Assembly (NCBI RefSeq): GCF_046348265.1
Contig: NZ_JAXMEO010000006.1
Direction: 5' to 3' (one strand)
Length of the DNA: 64,000 nt
Origin: Pelomonas sp937871895
GTDB taxonomy: Bacteria; Pseudomonadota; Gammaproteobacteria; Burkholderiales; Burkholderiaceae_C
The position numbers were made by a program, and so were the translations under genes. A model generated the notes under the pieces. The model was not told where the DNA came from. It ran no database searches and saw only the letters and a program-made list of their open reading frames with translations. Positions 54,665 through 63,073 of the stretch are shown in pieces. The number at the start of each line of letters is the position of its first letter. Position 1 is the stretch's first letter.

Positions 54665-55864
54665 TCAGCCGAGCAGGGTTTGCGCAAGGATGTTGCGCTG
54701 CACTTCGTTCGAGCCGCCATAAATGGTGGTTTTGCGGGTGTTCAGGTAGCTGCCCAGGGCCGGGGCGGCGTAGGCGGCGCCTCCGATCCAGGCGCCACCC
54801 AGCCATTGGTCGCCTTGCCAACCGGCCTCCATGGCTTCGTGGATGGCGGGCAGAGCCAGGGGGCCGGCGGCCAGCATGATGAGCTCGGTGTAGCGCTGTT
54901 GCAGCTCACTGCCCCGGATCTTGAGCAGCCCGGCCACATCGAGCGACTGCTTGCCGCTGCGCTCGGCACACAGCACGCGCAGCACCATCATTTCCAGCGC
55001 CACCACGTCCACCTCACAGAGGGCGATCTGGTCGCGGAAGCGGGCGTCGTCCCACAGGCCTTCGGCCTTGGCGATCTGCTTGAGGCGCTCCAGCTCGCGC
55101 TTGGCGCGATTCACGTCGGCGATGTTGGTGCGCTCATGGGCGAGCAGGTGCTTGGCATAGGTCCAGCCCTTGTTCTCCTCGCCAATCAGGTTTTCGACGG
55201 GCACCTCGACGTTGTCGAAGAACACTTCGTTCACTTCGTGCTCGCCGTCCAGCATGATGATGGGCCGGACGCTGATGCCCGGCGATTTCATGTCGATCAG
55301 CAGGAAGGAAATGCCCGCCTGTGGCTTGCCCTCGGTCGAAGTGCGCACGAGGCAGAAGATCCAGTCACCGTACTGACCGAGGGTGGTCCAGGTCTTCTGG
55401 CCGTTGACGATGTAGCGGTCCCCCTGGCGCACTGCACGGGTCTTGACCGATGCGAGGTCAGATCCTGAGCCGGGCTCGCTATAACCCTGGCTCCACCACA
55501 CCTCACCGCTCTGGATGCCGGGCAGGAAGCGCTGCTGCTGCTCGGCCGTCCCGAAGGCCATGATGACCGGCGCCACCATGACTGGCCCGAAGGGGACGAT
55601 GCGTGGCGCCCCGGCGAGCGCACATTCTTCTTCAAAGAGGTGCTTCTGAACGGCATTCCAGCCCGGCCCGCCAAAGGCGGGTGGCCAACCGTAACCATGC
55701 CAACCTTTGGCGCCCAGGGTACGCGCCCAGCCCTGGTGGTCGGCCTTTGTAAGCCGCTGGCCTTGTCGGACCTTGCTACTCAGAGCAGGAGGCAAATGGG
55801 CGCGCAGCCAGGACCGGATCTCGTCGCGAAAGGCGAGTTCGGCATCGGTGAGCTTCAAGTCCAT
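54665..55864 (-). CDS. acyl-CoA dehydrogenase, probable catalytic subunit
   Basis: The 399-residue ACAD has the acyl-CoA-binding WWSQGYSEPGSGSDLASVKT and FAD-contact NGQKTWTTLGQYGDWIFCLVRT segments and ends YGGSNEVQRNILAQ. The likely catalytic base is E244 in LLAHERTNIAD, at about the place used by FadE26-type enzymes (E247), since the C-terminal YEG glutamate is replaced by glycine. It starts the two-gene unit with the preceding non-catalytic subunit. Confidence 0.9.
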   Translation of the reverse strand: MDLKLTDAELAFRDEIRSWLRAHLPPALSSKVRQGQRLTKADHQGWARTLGAKGWHGYGWPPAFGGPGWNAVQKHLFEEECALAGAPRIVPFGPVMVAPVIMAFGTAEQQQRFLPGIQSGEVWWSQGYSEPGSGSDLASVKTRAVRQGDRYIVNGQKTWTTLGQYGDWIFCLVRTSTEGKPQAGISFLLIDMKSPGISVRPIIMLDGEHEVNEVFFDNVEVPVENLIGEENKGWTYAKHLLAHERTNIADVNRAKRELERLKQIAKAEGLWDDARFRDQIALCEVDVVALEMMVLRVLCAERSGKQSLDVAGLLKIRGSELQQRYTELIMLAAGPLALPAIHEAMEAGWQGDQWLGGAWIGGAAYAAPALGSYLNTRKTTIYGGSNEVQRNILAQTLLG

Positions 55865-55980
55865 CGCGCGATCCCTGCTCTCATGGGTTTGCCTAGTGGA
55901 ATGCAGGTTCTAGCACGCAGGGGCGTCCATCTGCTGTCCGTCACGAGACACTCGGCGCTCTTGCAGCCATGGGAGCGCGC

Positions 55981-56010
55981 AAACAAAAAGGCACCCCGGA
56001 GGGTGCCTTT
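55981..56010 (-). terminator. intrinsic terminator of the PEP-CTERM gene
   Basis: AAAGGCACCC (55987-55996) and GGGTGCCTTT (56001-56010) form a 10-bp stem with a 4-base loop, followed on the minus strand by TTGTTT. It lies 22 bases after the stop of the PEP-CTERM gene and shields the acyl-CoA dehydrogenase genes from read-through. The rest of the 55865-56032 gap is empty. Confidence 0.8.
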
Positions 56011-56032
56011 GTGCCGAGCGAGCAGTGACCGA

Positions 56033-56884
56033 TCAGGCTTGCTTGCGCAGCTGGCGGCGGCGAGCACCGAATGCACCCAGCAAGGCCAGAGAGGTCAAGG
56101 CCAGGCTGGCAGGCTCAGGCACCTTGACGCCGGGAGGGGGCGGCACGATGTCCTTGCTTGCGACCGACAGCAGCTTCACGTAGTCAGCCAAAGAGTCAAG
56201 CCTGCCACCGCCGAAACCAGAGTTGTAGGCACTGATGAGCCACCAGCTGGAAACGACATTGGAGGAGTTGACGTACTTGACGTCCGTGCCGCTGGCCGCA
56301 GAGCCCGTCGCACCGGACGGATCGGCGTCGCCGTAGTTGGACACCATGGCCCAACCAGCACCTGCGCCGCCAGTCGTCAGATTGCTTGCCGTCTTGCCAC
56401 CGATCAAGTTGGTGGCTTTCGCTTGGTCAGTCGACCCGGTCAAAGCGCCCGTGTAAGCCATCACCGTGATGTCGGCGTCGCTGGAGGTCCAACCCAGCGT
56501 GACATAGTCCAGCGCCACGGCAGTGGTGAACTTCAGAACAATCAGATCCGGCGAGCCGGAGGGGTTGTTGTCCATCGCGTGTTCGGGGGACGCCGTACCC
56601 AAACCATCGACAACGCTTTCGACGCCAAGCCCGCTGCCAGAACCCCAGTCAGCCATGCGAGCTGCAGCATAGGAGGTTCCGTTGGAGCCGAAGGCGAAAG
56701 CAGAGACGGTATTTCCGCCAGCGGAGCAGCTGTAGCTGTTCCCGAAATTGTTGGCGTTGGTCGCACCCTGGGTGCAGCCGCTGAGGGACCAGGTGGAAGC
56801 CGCCATACTCGAAGCGGACACCAGCAGAAGCGCGCCGGTAAACACGCTACGCAGGCCCAGTTTGAGAGAGAAGTTCTTTTGCAT
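56033..56884 (-). CDS. PEP-CTERM sorting domain surface protein (XDP1-like, tentative)
   Basis: The 283-residue exported protein has a signal peptide (FTGALLLVSASSMAAS), a Gly/Ser/Asn/Thr-rich low-complexity region, an SSWWLISAYNSGFGGGRLDS motif near residue 200 that recalls the exosortase-dependent XDP1 group, and a C-terminal PEP-CTERM from about residue 255: VPEPAS, hydrophobic helix, then ARRRQLRKQA. It stands alone with its own sigma-54-type promoter and terminator. It is probably a cell-surface or matrix protein processed by XrtA. Confidence 0.88.
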   Translation of the reverse strand: MQKNFSLKLGLRSVFTGALLLVSASSMAASTWSLSGCTQGATNANNFGNSYSCSAGGNTVSAFAFGSNGTSYAAARMADWGSGSGLGVESVVDGLGTASPEHAMDNNPSGSPDLIVLKFTTAVALDYVTLGWTSSDADITVMAYTGALTGSTDQAKATNLIGGKTASNLTTGGAGAGWAMVSNYGDADPSGATGSAASGTDVKYVNSSNVVSSWWLISAYNSGFGGGRLDSLADYVKLLSVASKDIVPPPPGVKVPEPASLALTSLALLGAFGARRRQLRKQA

Positions 56885-56938
56885 GGCGAATCGTCCCGTA
56901 AATGTTTGGTCGACCGGTGAGTCGGCAATGCTGAGGCT

Positions 56939-56957
56939 ACTGCAGCATCTGTGCCAA
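56939..56957 (-). promoter_or_regulatory. sigma-54 (RpoN) promoter of the PEP-CTERM gene
   Basis: TTGGCACAGATGCTGCAGT on the minus strand has GG and GC separated by exactly 10 bases and differs from the TGGCAC-N5-TTGCA consensus at one base. A start near 56931 would give a leader of about 47 bases to the ATG at 56884. RpoN and the PrsK/PrsR system are known to control PEP-CTERM genes in Zoogloea, which supports the call. The rest of the 56885-57061 gap shows no gene. Confidence 0.7.
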
Positions 56958-57061
56958 CTTTCAACCTGCTTTGTGGATCAAAGACTTAGTTGCTGGTTGG
57001 CGCACTACGATGGAACGAAGTGTAAGAGGGCTCGACAAGCTTGCGGGGTGGCGAGGCCCCC

Positions 57062-59884
57062 TCACTTGAGTGTTTCAAGCAGGGCTTTTGCCTCGGCTTC
57101 GCCTGGGAAATGGGGGTGGTCTCGGAAGGCGTTGACAAGTTCCTCGCGGGCTTCGGCCCGTTTACCGGACTGGGCCAGTGCTGAGGCCAAGTGAAAGCGG
57201 ATCTCTGGGTTGGCTGGCGCGCGCAGGCGTGCGTCACGCAGCTTGAGCAGGGCAGCGTCGAATCTGCCGTCCTTGAAGAGGGCCCAACCCAGCGTGTCAA
57301 TGACGACCGGATTGCTCGGGGCGGCCGCCAGTGCCTGCTCGGCGGCACTGACGGCGGCTTTCGCGTCCTTGAGCTGCAGGTGCACATTGGCCAGGTTGTT
57401 CAGCAGTTCGGCATCGGCCGTGCCCTGCTTGATCGCGGTTTCGTACTCGGTCCGGGCGCGGCGGTAGTCGCCCGTCCGTGCCAGATGGTCGGCCAGGGCC
57501 CGGCGCACGGCGAGGTCGCGCGGGTTGGACTTCAGCCATCCATCGGCGACGGCTTTGGCCTCGTTGCCGGCGCCTTGGACGCTGAGCAGTCGGATCAGGG
57601 ACAGCGCGGTGGCGCTGCTTGGGCGGATGCGATGCGCTTGCCGGTAGGAGTCGGCGGCAGCACCGTTTTGGCCGCGAGCGCTGGCAATGTCTCCGAGCAA
57701 CTGGTAGCCGACAGGAAACTTTGCGTGGCTGGCGACGATGCGTTTTGCGCGCGCCTCTGCCTTGGCCAGTTCATTGCGCCGGATCTCGACACCGGTCATC
57801 AAGACGTTGGCAGCCAAGTGGTCGGGGCTGTTGCTGAGGGCCTTGTCCAGGCTGTAGGCGGCGTTGTCTAGGTCTCCCAGGTCAAGCTGCAGCGCGGCAA
57901 CCTCGGCCTGCTGCGCGGCGTCAAAGCCGGCGCGTCGGGATGCGTTCAGCAGCGATTGCTTGGCGCCAGCCGGGTCACCGGAAGCCATTTGGGCGCGTGC
58001 GTAGGTGGACAGCGCCTTGACGTCTTCGGGCAGCTTGGCCAGCAGAGCCTTGGCCGCATCCTGTGCCTGGCTGGCGTGGCCTTGCCGCAGGTGCAGGTCC
58101 ACCAAGGCGTAGTTCGGAGCCGGGTCGTTCTTGGCTGCGACTTCGGCAGCTCGCTCCAGCCAGCGCTGGGCTTCGTCTGGTTTGCCCAGGCGCTCCTGAA
58201 GGACGGCCATGTCGTACAGCGCCTCTGTATTGCGTTCATCGGCCTTCAGCAGCTCCTTGAGCCTGAACATGGCGCTGTCAAACGCCTTGGTGGCGATATC
58301 GATGCGAGCCAGGCCCAGCTTGGCGGCGAGTAGGTTCCGGTCGGCAACCAGGGCGGACTCAAAAGCCCGCCGCGCACCAGCCAGATCCCCGCTTTGCGCT
58401 TTGGCGACACCCGCCAGGTTGAGCACGACGGGGTTGGTCGGTTGTTGTCGCACCAGTTGGTCGGCGATGACGACCGCGTCTTGTGGGCGCCCTTCTCGCA
58501 GGTGAAGCCCAATGAGGCTCATGCCGGCCTGCATCTGGCGGGGGTCCTTCTTGAATGCGGCCTGCAACTCTTTGGTAGCAGCGCCGACGTCACCGCTTTG
58601 AATCAGCGAAAGGCCGAGGGCTGTGCGGTATTCGGGCGCGTCCTTCGCCTTGAGGGCGTCCTGCATCAGCTGTGCGGCCTTGGCCGGGCGGCCCTTGGCG
58701 AGGTGCGCGACGGCCAGTTGCGTGAGCGCTTGTCCGTCGCCTGGATAGCCGCGCAAGTAAGCCTCAAGGACCTCGATGGTTTTCTCGGGCGTCTTCTCCT
58801 GCATATAAATCTGGCCGAGCAGCTTGGCCACCGGCGTTGCAGGCTGGGCGCGGTAGAAGCTTTCCAGGAAGGGCTTGGCCTTGCCGGTTTCCTCCAGGGC
58901 GTAATGCGCCAGGCCGTTGAGCAGCATCAGCTGGGGCCGGTAGCGGATGAACTCGATCGGCACGGGGTCTAGCAGCGCAACCACGTCCTGGAGTGCGGCT
59001 TTGGCCTTTGCTCGGTCGCCCTGTTTCTCGGCTAGCACGGCACGCAGGTAGGCGGCGCGGGGTTCGCGGGGGGAGCGCTTGCGGGCTTCGTCGATGTCGG
59101 CTTGCGAGTCGGCATCGCGCTTCATGTCGAGGTTGAGGCCGGCGCGGGCGATCCGGGCTTCGGTGTGATTGGGGTCGAGCGACAGCGCCTTGGCGTAGCC
59201 CGCCAGTGCGGTGGCGGCATCGGCACGGCTGTGCGCGATGGTGGCCTTTTGGTAGTGCGCCTCGGCTGAGTCGGGGGCCAGCTTGATCGCCATGTCGGCG
59301 GCGGCTAGGGCCTCCTTGTACTGGCGGTTGCGCAGGCGCAGAGGGATTTCGGCCGTCCAGACTTCGGCCGCGTTCTTGTCGATGTTGCGGGCGTCTTCCA
59401 GCGTCCTGAGTGCGTTGGCTGTGTCGCCCTGGTCAGCGTAGGCGGTCACACGCTGCAGCAGCACTTGCTGGCGCACGCCATTGGGCAGGCCGGCCGGTGC
59501 CATGCGGGGTTGTTCGAGCAACTGCTGGTGTTTGCCTTGGGCGAGCAGGGATTGACCCAGTGTCACCACCACTTCAGCGCGGTCCACACCAAGGCGCAAG
59601 GCCTCAGTGATCGCAACTTCAGCGGCCACCGCCTGCCCATCCATCATCAAGGCGCGGCCGAGCAGCAGCTGCACAGGCAGCAGAGTCTTGTCGGCCTGCA
59701 GCGCGTTCTTGAGCTGGATGATGGTGCCGGGGATGTCCCTTTTGTCGAAGCGCGTCAGCGCGTCTTCATAGAAGCGGGCGGCCTTTTCCTTGCTGGTCTG
59801 TGCGGAGGCTGACACGCCCGCGAAGGCAAGCGTTGCAGCGACGAGGACGACGGAAAGGCGGGGAACGAATCGAGGCTGGCTCAT
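57062..59884 (-). CDS. prsT: XrtA/PEP-CTERM system TPR-repeat protein PrsT
   Basis: The 940-residue protein has a signal peptide ending SASAQT (about residue 27; no lipobox cysteine) and then nearly continuous tetratricopeptide repeats, with many units of the form ...A...YQ.A......A..L......P.... PrsT is the large TPR protein that accompanies exosortase XrtA and exopolysaccharide genes in PEP-CTERM systems. Here no exosortase or eps genes are in the window, but two PEP-CTERM substrates are (3.6 and 56 kb). Confidence 0.85.
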   Translation of the reverse strand: MSQPRFVPRLSVVLVAATLAFAGVSASAQTSKEKAARFYEDALTRFDKRDIPGTIIQLKNALQADKTLLPVQLLLGRALMMDGQAVAAEVAITEALRLGVDRAEVVVTLGQSLLAQGKHQQLLEQPRMAPAGLPNGVRQQVLLQRVTAYADQGDTANALRTLEDARNIDKNAAEVWTAEIPLRLRNRQYKEALAAADMAIKLAPDSAEAHYQKATIAHSRADAATALAGYAKALSLDPNHTEARIARAGLNLDMKRDADSQADIDEARKRSPREPRAAYLRAVLAEKQGDRAKAKAALQDVVALLDPVPIEFIRYRPQLMLLNGLAHYALEETGKAKPFLESFYRAQPATPVAKLLGQIYMQEKTPEKTIEVLEAYLRGYPGDGQALTQLAVAHLAKGRPAKAAQLMQDALKAKDAPEYRTALGLSLIQSGDVGAATKELQAAFKKDPRQMQAGMSLIGLHLREGRPQDAVVIADQLVRQQPTNPVVLNLAGVAKAQSGDLAGARRAFESALVADRNLLAAKLGLARIDIATKAFDSAMFRLKELLKADERNTEALYDMAVLQERLGKPDEAQRWLERAAEVAAKNDPAPNYALVDLHLRQGHASQAQDAAKALLAKLPEDVKALSTYARAQMASGDPAGAKQSLLNASRRAGFDAAQQAEVAALQLDLGDLDNAAYSLDKALSNSPDHLAANVLMTGVEIRRNELAKAEARAKRIVASHAKFPVGYQLLGDIASARGQNGAAADSYRQAHRIRPSSATALSLIRLLSVQGAGNEAKAVADGWLKSNPRDLAVRRALADHLARTGDYRRARTEYETAIKQGTADAELLNNLANVHLQLKDAKAAVSAAEQALAAAPSNPVVIDTLGWALFKDGRFDAALLKLRDARLRAPANPEIRFHLASALAQSGKRAEAREELVNAFRDHPHFPGEAEAKALLETLK

Positions 59885-59942
59885 GGGCGCCGCGCGGGGG
59901 AAAACCGGGGAGCCGAATGATAGGGGTCAGCCCCAATGATGC

Positions 59943-60590
59943 TCAGTAACGCAACTCCAGCGTCATGACATCGTTCTCGCGCTTCATCTGGAAGCGGTTG
60001 AGGAAGCTGTTGCCCAGCAGGACGTGGCTCATGGCGGCGGGGACGATGATGGCCTCGACGTCGCGCACCTCGACGTCGCCGACGCGCAGGCTGCTGAGCA
60101 GCATCAGGTGGGCGGGCACGAGGCCGTTGGCCGTCTGGGTGACGATGCGGCGGCCGTAGGCGTAGCGCAGTCCGAGGCGGTCGGCCTCGATCTGGCTCAG
60201 CGAGACATTGGTAGCGCCAGTGTCAACCAGGAACTGCGTCGTCTGGCCGTTGATGCTGCCCAGCGTGGTGAAGTGGCCGCCTGAGCCAGCTGGCAGCACG
60301 ATGGTGCGAGCCTGAGTAGGGGCCGGGCCGCCGGCAACGTGGCCGGGCGCGCTGCCGAGCGTCAGGGATTCGCGGCGGCCGTTGTATTCAACGACGGCCT
60401 GCTGCCCATCCACCGACAGCACCTTGACGCCCAGCACCGTGTCGCCAACGTGCACGGTGCGCGCACTGCCGTCGATGACCAGCACTGCCGCGCGGCTGCC
60501 CAGGGCTCCGTTGAGCTGAACGCGGCTGGGGCCGTCGCCAGCCAAGGCGGCGCCCGAGAGCAGCGCGGCGAACCAGATCAAGTGCTTCAC
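59943..60590 (-). CDS. clan AA aspartic protease, TIGR02281 type
   Basis: The 215-residue exported protein has a signal peptide (IWFAALLSGAALAG), a small beta-rich N-terminal region and a retropepsin-like domain with catalytic D123 in FLVDTGATNVSL and the second glycine-rich turn VLLGNSFLNRFQ. These one-domain proteases act as dimers, with targets mostly unknown. It follows yajQ by 10 bases on the same strand. Confidence 0.85.
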   Translation of the reverse strand: MKHLIWFAALLSGAALAGDGPSRVQLNGALGSRAAVLVIDGSARTVHVGDTVLGVKVLSVDGQQAVVEYNGRRESLTLGSAPGHVAGGPAPTQARTIVLPAGSGGHFTTLGSINGQTTQFLVDTGATNVSLSQIEADRLGLRYAYGRRIVTQTANGLVPAHLMLLSSLRVGDVEVRDVEAIIVPAAMSHVLLGNSFLNRFQMKRENDVMTLELRY

Positions 60591-60600
60591 AGCCGGTGCC

Positions 60601-61095
60601 TCAGTCGCGGAAGTTGTTGTAGTTCAGCGGGGTGTCGCTGAAGGACTTTTTGAGGTGGGCGATGGCCGTCTGCAGGTCGTCGCGGTTCTTGCCGGTGATC
60701 CGGACGGTGTCGCCCTGGATGCTGGCTTGGACCTTGAGCTTGCTGTCCTTGATCGAGCCGACGATCTTCTTCGCCAGGTCGGCGGCGATGCCGTCGCGGA
60801 TCTTGTAGACCTGGCGGACCTTGTCGCCGCCCAGCTTGTCGATCTTCTCGGACTTGTCGAGGAAGTTGATGGTCACGTCCTGCTTGGTGAGCTTGCCGTA
60901 GAGCACCGCCTCGATCTGTTCGAGTTGGAACTCGCTGTCGCCGGTGGCGTGGATTTCCTTTTCCTTCTCCTTCAGCTCGACCTTGGCGCCCGTGCCCTTG
61001 AAATCGAAGCGCGTGCCAATCTCTTTGGCGCTGTTGTCCACGCCGTGCTTGATCTTGACCATGTCGGGTTCGAGGACGGTGTCAAAGCTGGGCAT
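60601..61095 (-). CDS. yajQ: YajQ family nucleotide-binding protein
   Basis: The 164-residue product has the two-RRM-like fold of YajQ: MPSFDTVLEPDMVKIKHGVD, EIGTRFDFKGTGAKVELKEK, KLKVQASIQGDTVRITGKNRDDLQ and a C-terminal LNYNNFRD. In Xanthomonas and Pseudomonas the family binds cyclic di-GMP and affects gene expression. The ATG at 61095 gives the family start; the upstream in-frame extension into the murB promoter is not used. It is divergent from murB by 44 bases. Confidence 0.9.
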   Translation of the reverse strand: MPSFDTVLEPDMVKIKHGVDNSAKEIGTRFDFKGTGAKVELKEKEKEIHATGDSEFQLEQIEAVLYGKLTKQDVTINFLDKSEKIDKLGGDKVRQVYKIRDGIAADLAKKIVGSIKDSKLKVQASIQGDTVRITGKNRDDLQTAIAHLKKSFSDTPLNYNNFRD

Positions 61096-61139
61096 AAGGT
61101 GCGAGAAGAACTTGGAGTGGAATCGCGGAAAATTGTCAC

Positions 61140-62222
61140 ATGTCCGGACCCAATCTTGCCCCCCCAAACCAGGCGTTCAACGGGGCGTCTCCCCTCCAGA
61201 TCGAGGTTGATGTCAACCTCAAGGCTTACAACACCTTCGGGCTCCCAGCCGTGGCGCGGCGCCTGGTGCGCATCCGGGAAGCAGCTGATGTCCGGCGCGT
61301 GGTGGACCATCCAGAGTTGGGGCGCGCGCCGAAGTTCGTCTTGGGCGGGGGCAGCAACCTGGTGCTGACCAAGGACCTGGATCCGTTGGTGCTGAAGGTG
61401 GAGATCAAGTGCATTCGCTTGCTCGAAACGCGCGACGACGCCTGGATCGTCGAGGTCGGTGCCGGCGAGCGTTGGCACGACGTGGTGGCCTGGACGCTAG
61501 ACAACGGCTACCCGGGCTTGGAGAACCTGGCCCTGATCCCCGGCACCACCGGTGCGGCGCCGGTGCAGAACATTGGCGCCTACGGGCTGGAGATCAAGGA
61601 CCGCCTCGAATCAGTTGCTGTGATGGACCTGGTCACAGGCCGTCCGGCTGTGTTGCCGGCCTCGGTCTGTCGCTTTGGCTACCGGGACAGTGTCTTCAAG
61701 CACAGCGACTTTGGCGGCCTGGCGGACAAGAGCGTGATCACCCACGTGCGTCTGCGCCTGCCGCGCCCCTGGGTGCCGGTGCTGGGCTATCTGGAGCTGG
61801 AGCGACGCATGGCGGAGACCGGCAACACGCACCCGGATGCCCGAACGATCTTTGACTGGATCTGCGCCATCCGCCGCGCCAAACTGCCCGACCCGGCGGT
61901 GATCGGCAACGCCGGCAGCTTCTTTAAGAACCCGGTGGTGACGGCGGAGCAGTGCCGCGACATCATCAGCCGCGACCCAGGCATCGTGCACTACCCGATG
62001 CCCGATGGCAGCGTGAAGCTGGCGGCTGGCTGGATGATCGATGCCTGCGGCTGGAAGGGCAAAACCGTGGGCGGCGCGGCGGTGTATGACAAGCAGGCAC
62101 TGGTGTTGATCAACAAGGGCGACGCGCGGGGTGCCGAGGTGGTGACCCTGGCGCGGGCCATCCAGGAGAGCGTTTATGGGAGATTTGGGATTCGGCTGGA
62201 ACCGGAACCGGTGGTGCTCTGA
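61140..62222 (+). CDS. murB: UDP-N-acetylenolpyruvoylglucosamine reductase
   Basis: MurB reduces UDP-GlcNAc-enolpyruvate to UDP-MurNAc with NADPH and FAD. The 360-residue type I enzyme has LKAYNTFGLPAVARRL, GGGSNLVLTKDLDPLV, PGTTGAAPVQNIGAYGLE, YRDSVFK and the catalytic serine loop GNAGSFFKNP, with the final glutamate in LEPEPVVL. The stop overlaps the ligE ATG (TGATG). Confidence 0.96.
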   Translation: MSGPNLAPPNQAFNGASPLQIEVDVNLKAYNTFGLPAVARRLVRIREAADVRRVVDHPELGRAPKFVLGGGSNLVLTKDLDPLVLKVEIKCIRLLETRDDAWIVEVGAGERWHDVVAWTLDNGYPGLENLALIPGTTGAAPVQNIGAYGLEIKDRLESVAVMDLVTGRPAVLPASVCRFGYRDSVFKHSDFGGLADKSVITHVRLRLPRPWVPVLGYLELERRMAETGNTHPDARTIFDWICAIRRAKLPDPAVIGNAGSFFKNPVVTAEQCRDIISRDPGIVHYPMPDGSVKLAAGWMIDACGWKGKTVGGAAVYDKQALVLINKGDARGAEVVTLARAIQESVYGRFGIRLEPEPVVL

Positions 62223-63058
62223 TGCGCCGGCGTGAGCTCAGCCTCTGGCTGGCGGGCCTGGGTGTTCCGCCCGGGGCGCTTGCGGGCTTGCCAGAGCCCT
62301 TGCTGGCAAAGAACGCCCCGGCCTCGATCGACCCCAAGGGCTATCTCGTCAGCGAGAAGCTCGATGGCGTGCGGGCGCTGTGGGACGGCCAAACGCTGAA
62401 GTTCAGAAGCGGCCGCAGCATTGCTGCGCCAGGATGGTTTGTTGCCGCGCTGCCGCCGCTGGCCCTGGACGGTGAGTTGTGGATGGGGCGGCGCAGTTTT
62501 GAGCGGCTTTCAGCGGCGGTCCGACGCACGGAGCCCCTGGACGCCGAATGGCGCGACGTCAGCTACCAGGTGTTTGAACTGCCGCAGGGGCGTGGGCCAT
62601 TCGCGCAGCGCGCAGCTCAGATTAAAGCCCTGGTGGCTGGCTTGCAGGGCAATGTCGTTCGTGCCGTGGAGCAGCTGGAGCTGCGGGATGCCGCTGCGCT
62701 GCGTGCATGGCTCAAGGCCGTGGTGGCCGAGGGCGGCGAGGGTCTGATGCTGCACCGGGCCGATGCCCCGGTGGTGCAGGGGCGCAGCGACGTGCTGCTC
62801 AAGCTCAAGCCGACCATGGACGCCGAGGCTGTGGTGCTCGCCCATGTGCCCGGCCAAGGTCGGTTTGCGGGCCAGTTGGGGGCGCTGGAGGTGCAGACCC
62901 CGGAGGGCGTTCGCTTCAAGCTAGGCACCGGCTTCAGCGAGGCCCAGCGCCGCCAGCCGCCGCCTGTGGGCAGCAAGGTGAGCTACCGGTACCGGGATCT
63001 GACCGATGCCGGCGTGCCACGCTTTGCCAGCTTCTTGCGGGTGGCGGACGAGTTTTGA
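62222..63058 (+). CDS. ligE: ATP-dependent DNA ligase, LigE type
   Basis: This small ligase seals nicked DNA with ATP. The 278-residue product has motif I with adenylated K46 (SEKLDGVRALWDG), motif III-like LDGELWMGRRS, motif IV EGLMLHRADA and motif V LLKLKP, then an OB-fold with SYRYRDLT. There is no DNA-binding domain, as in LigE, a minimal form usually exported to the periplasm. The N-terminus (RRRELSLWLAGLGVPPGALAG) may be a weak signal peptide. It is translationally coupled to murB, an unusual pair. Confidence 0.88.
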   Translation: MRRRELSLWLAGLGVPPGALAGLPEPLLAKNAPASIDPKGYLVSEKLDGVRALWDGQTLKFRSGRSIAAPGWFVAALPPLALDGELWMGRRSFERLSAAVRRTEPLDAEWRDVSYQVFELPQGRGPFAQRAAQIKALVAGLQGNVVRAVEQLELRDAAALRAWLKAVVAEGGEGLMLHRADAPVVQGRSDVLLKLKPTMDAEAVVLAHVPGQGRFAGQLGALEVQTPEGVRFKLGTGFSEAQRRQPPPVGSKVSYRYRDLTDAGVPRFASFLRVADEF

Positions 63059-63073
63059 ACGGAATCGTTCAAA
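63054..63073. terminator. hairpin across the stop codons of ligE and the small ORF
   Basis: TTTGAACG (63054-63061) pairs perfectly with CGTTCAAA (63066-63073), loop GAAT. It contains the TGA of ligE (63056-63058) and the complement of the TGA of the small minus-strand ORF (63069-63071), so it may end both convergent transcripts. There is no clear T run on either strand. Confidence 0.55.
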
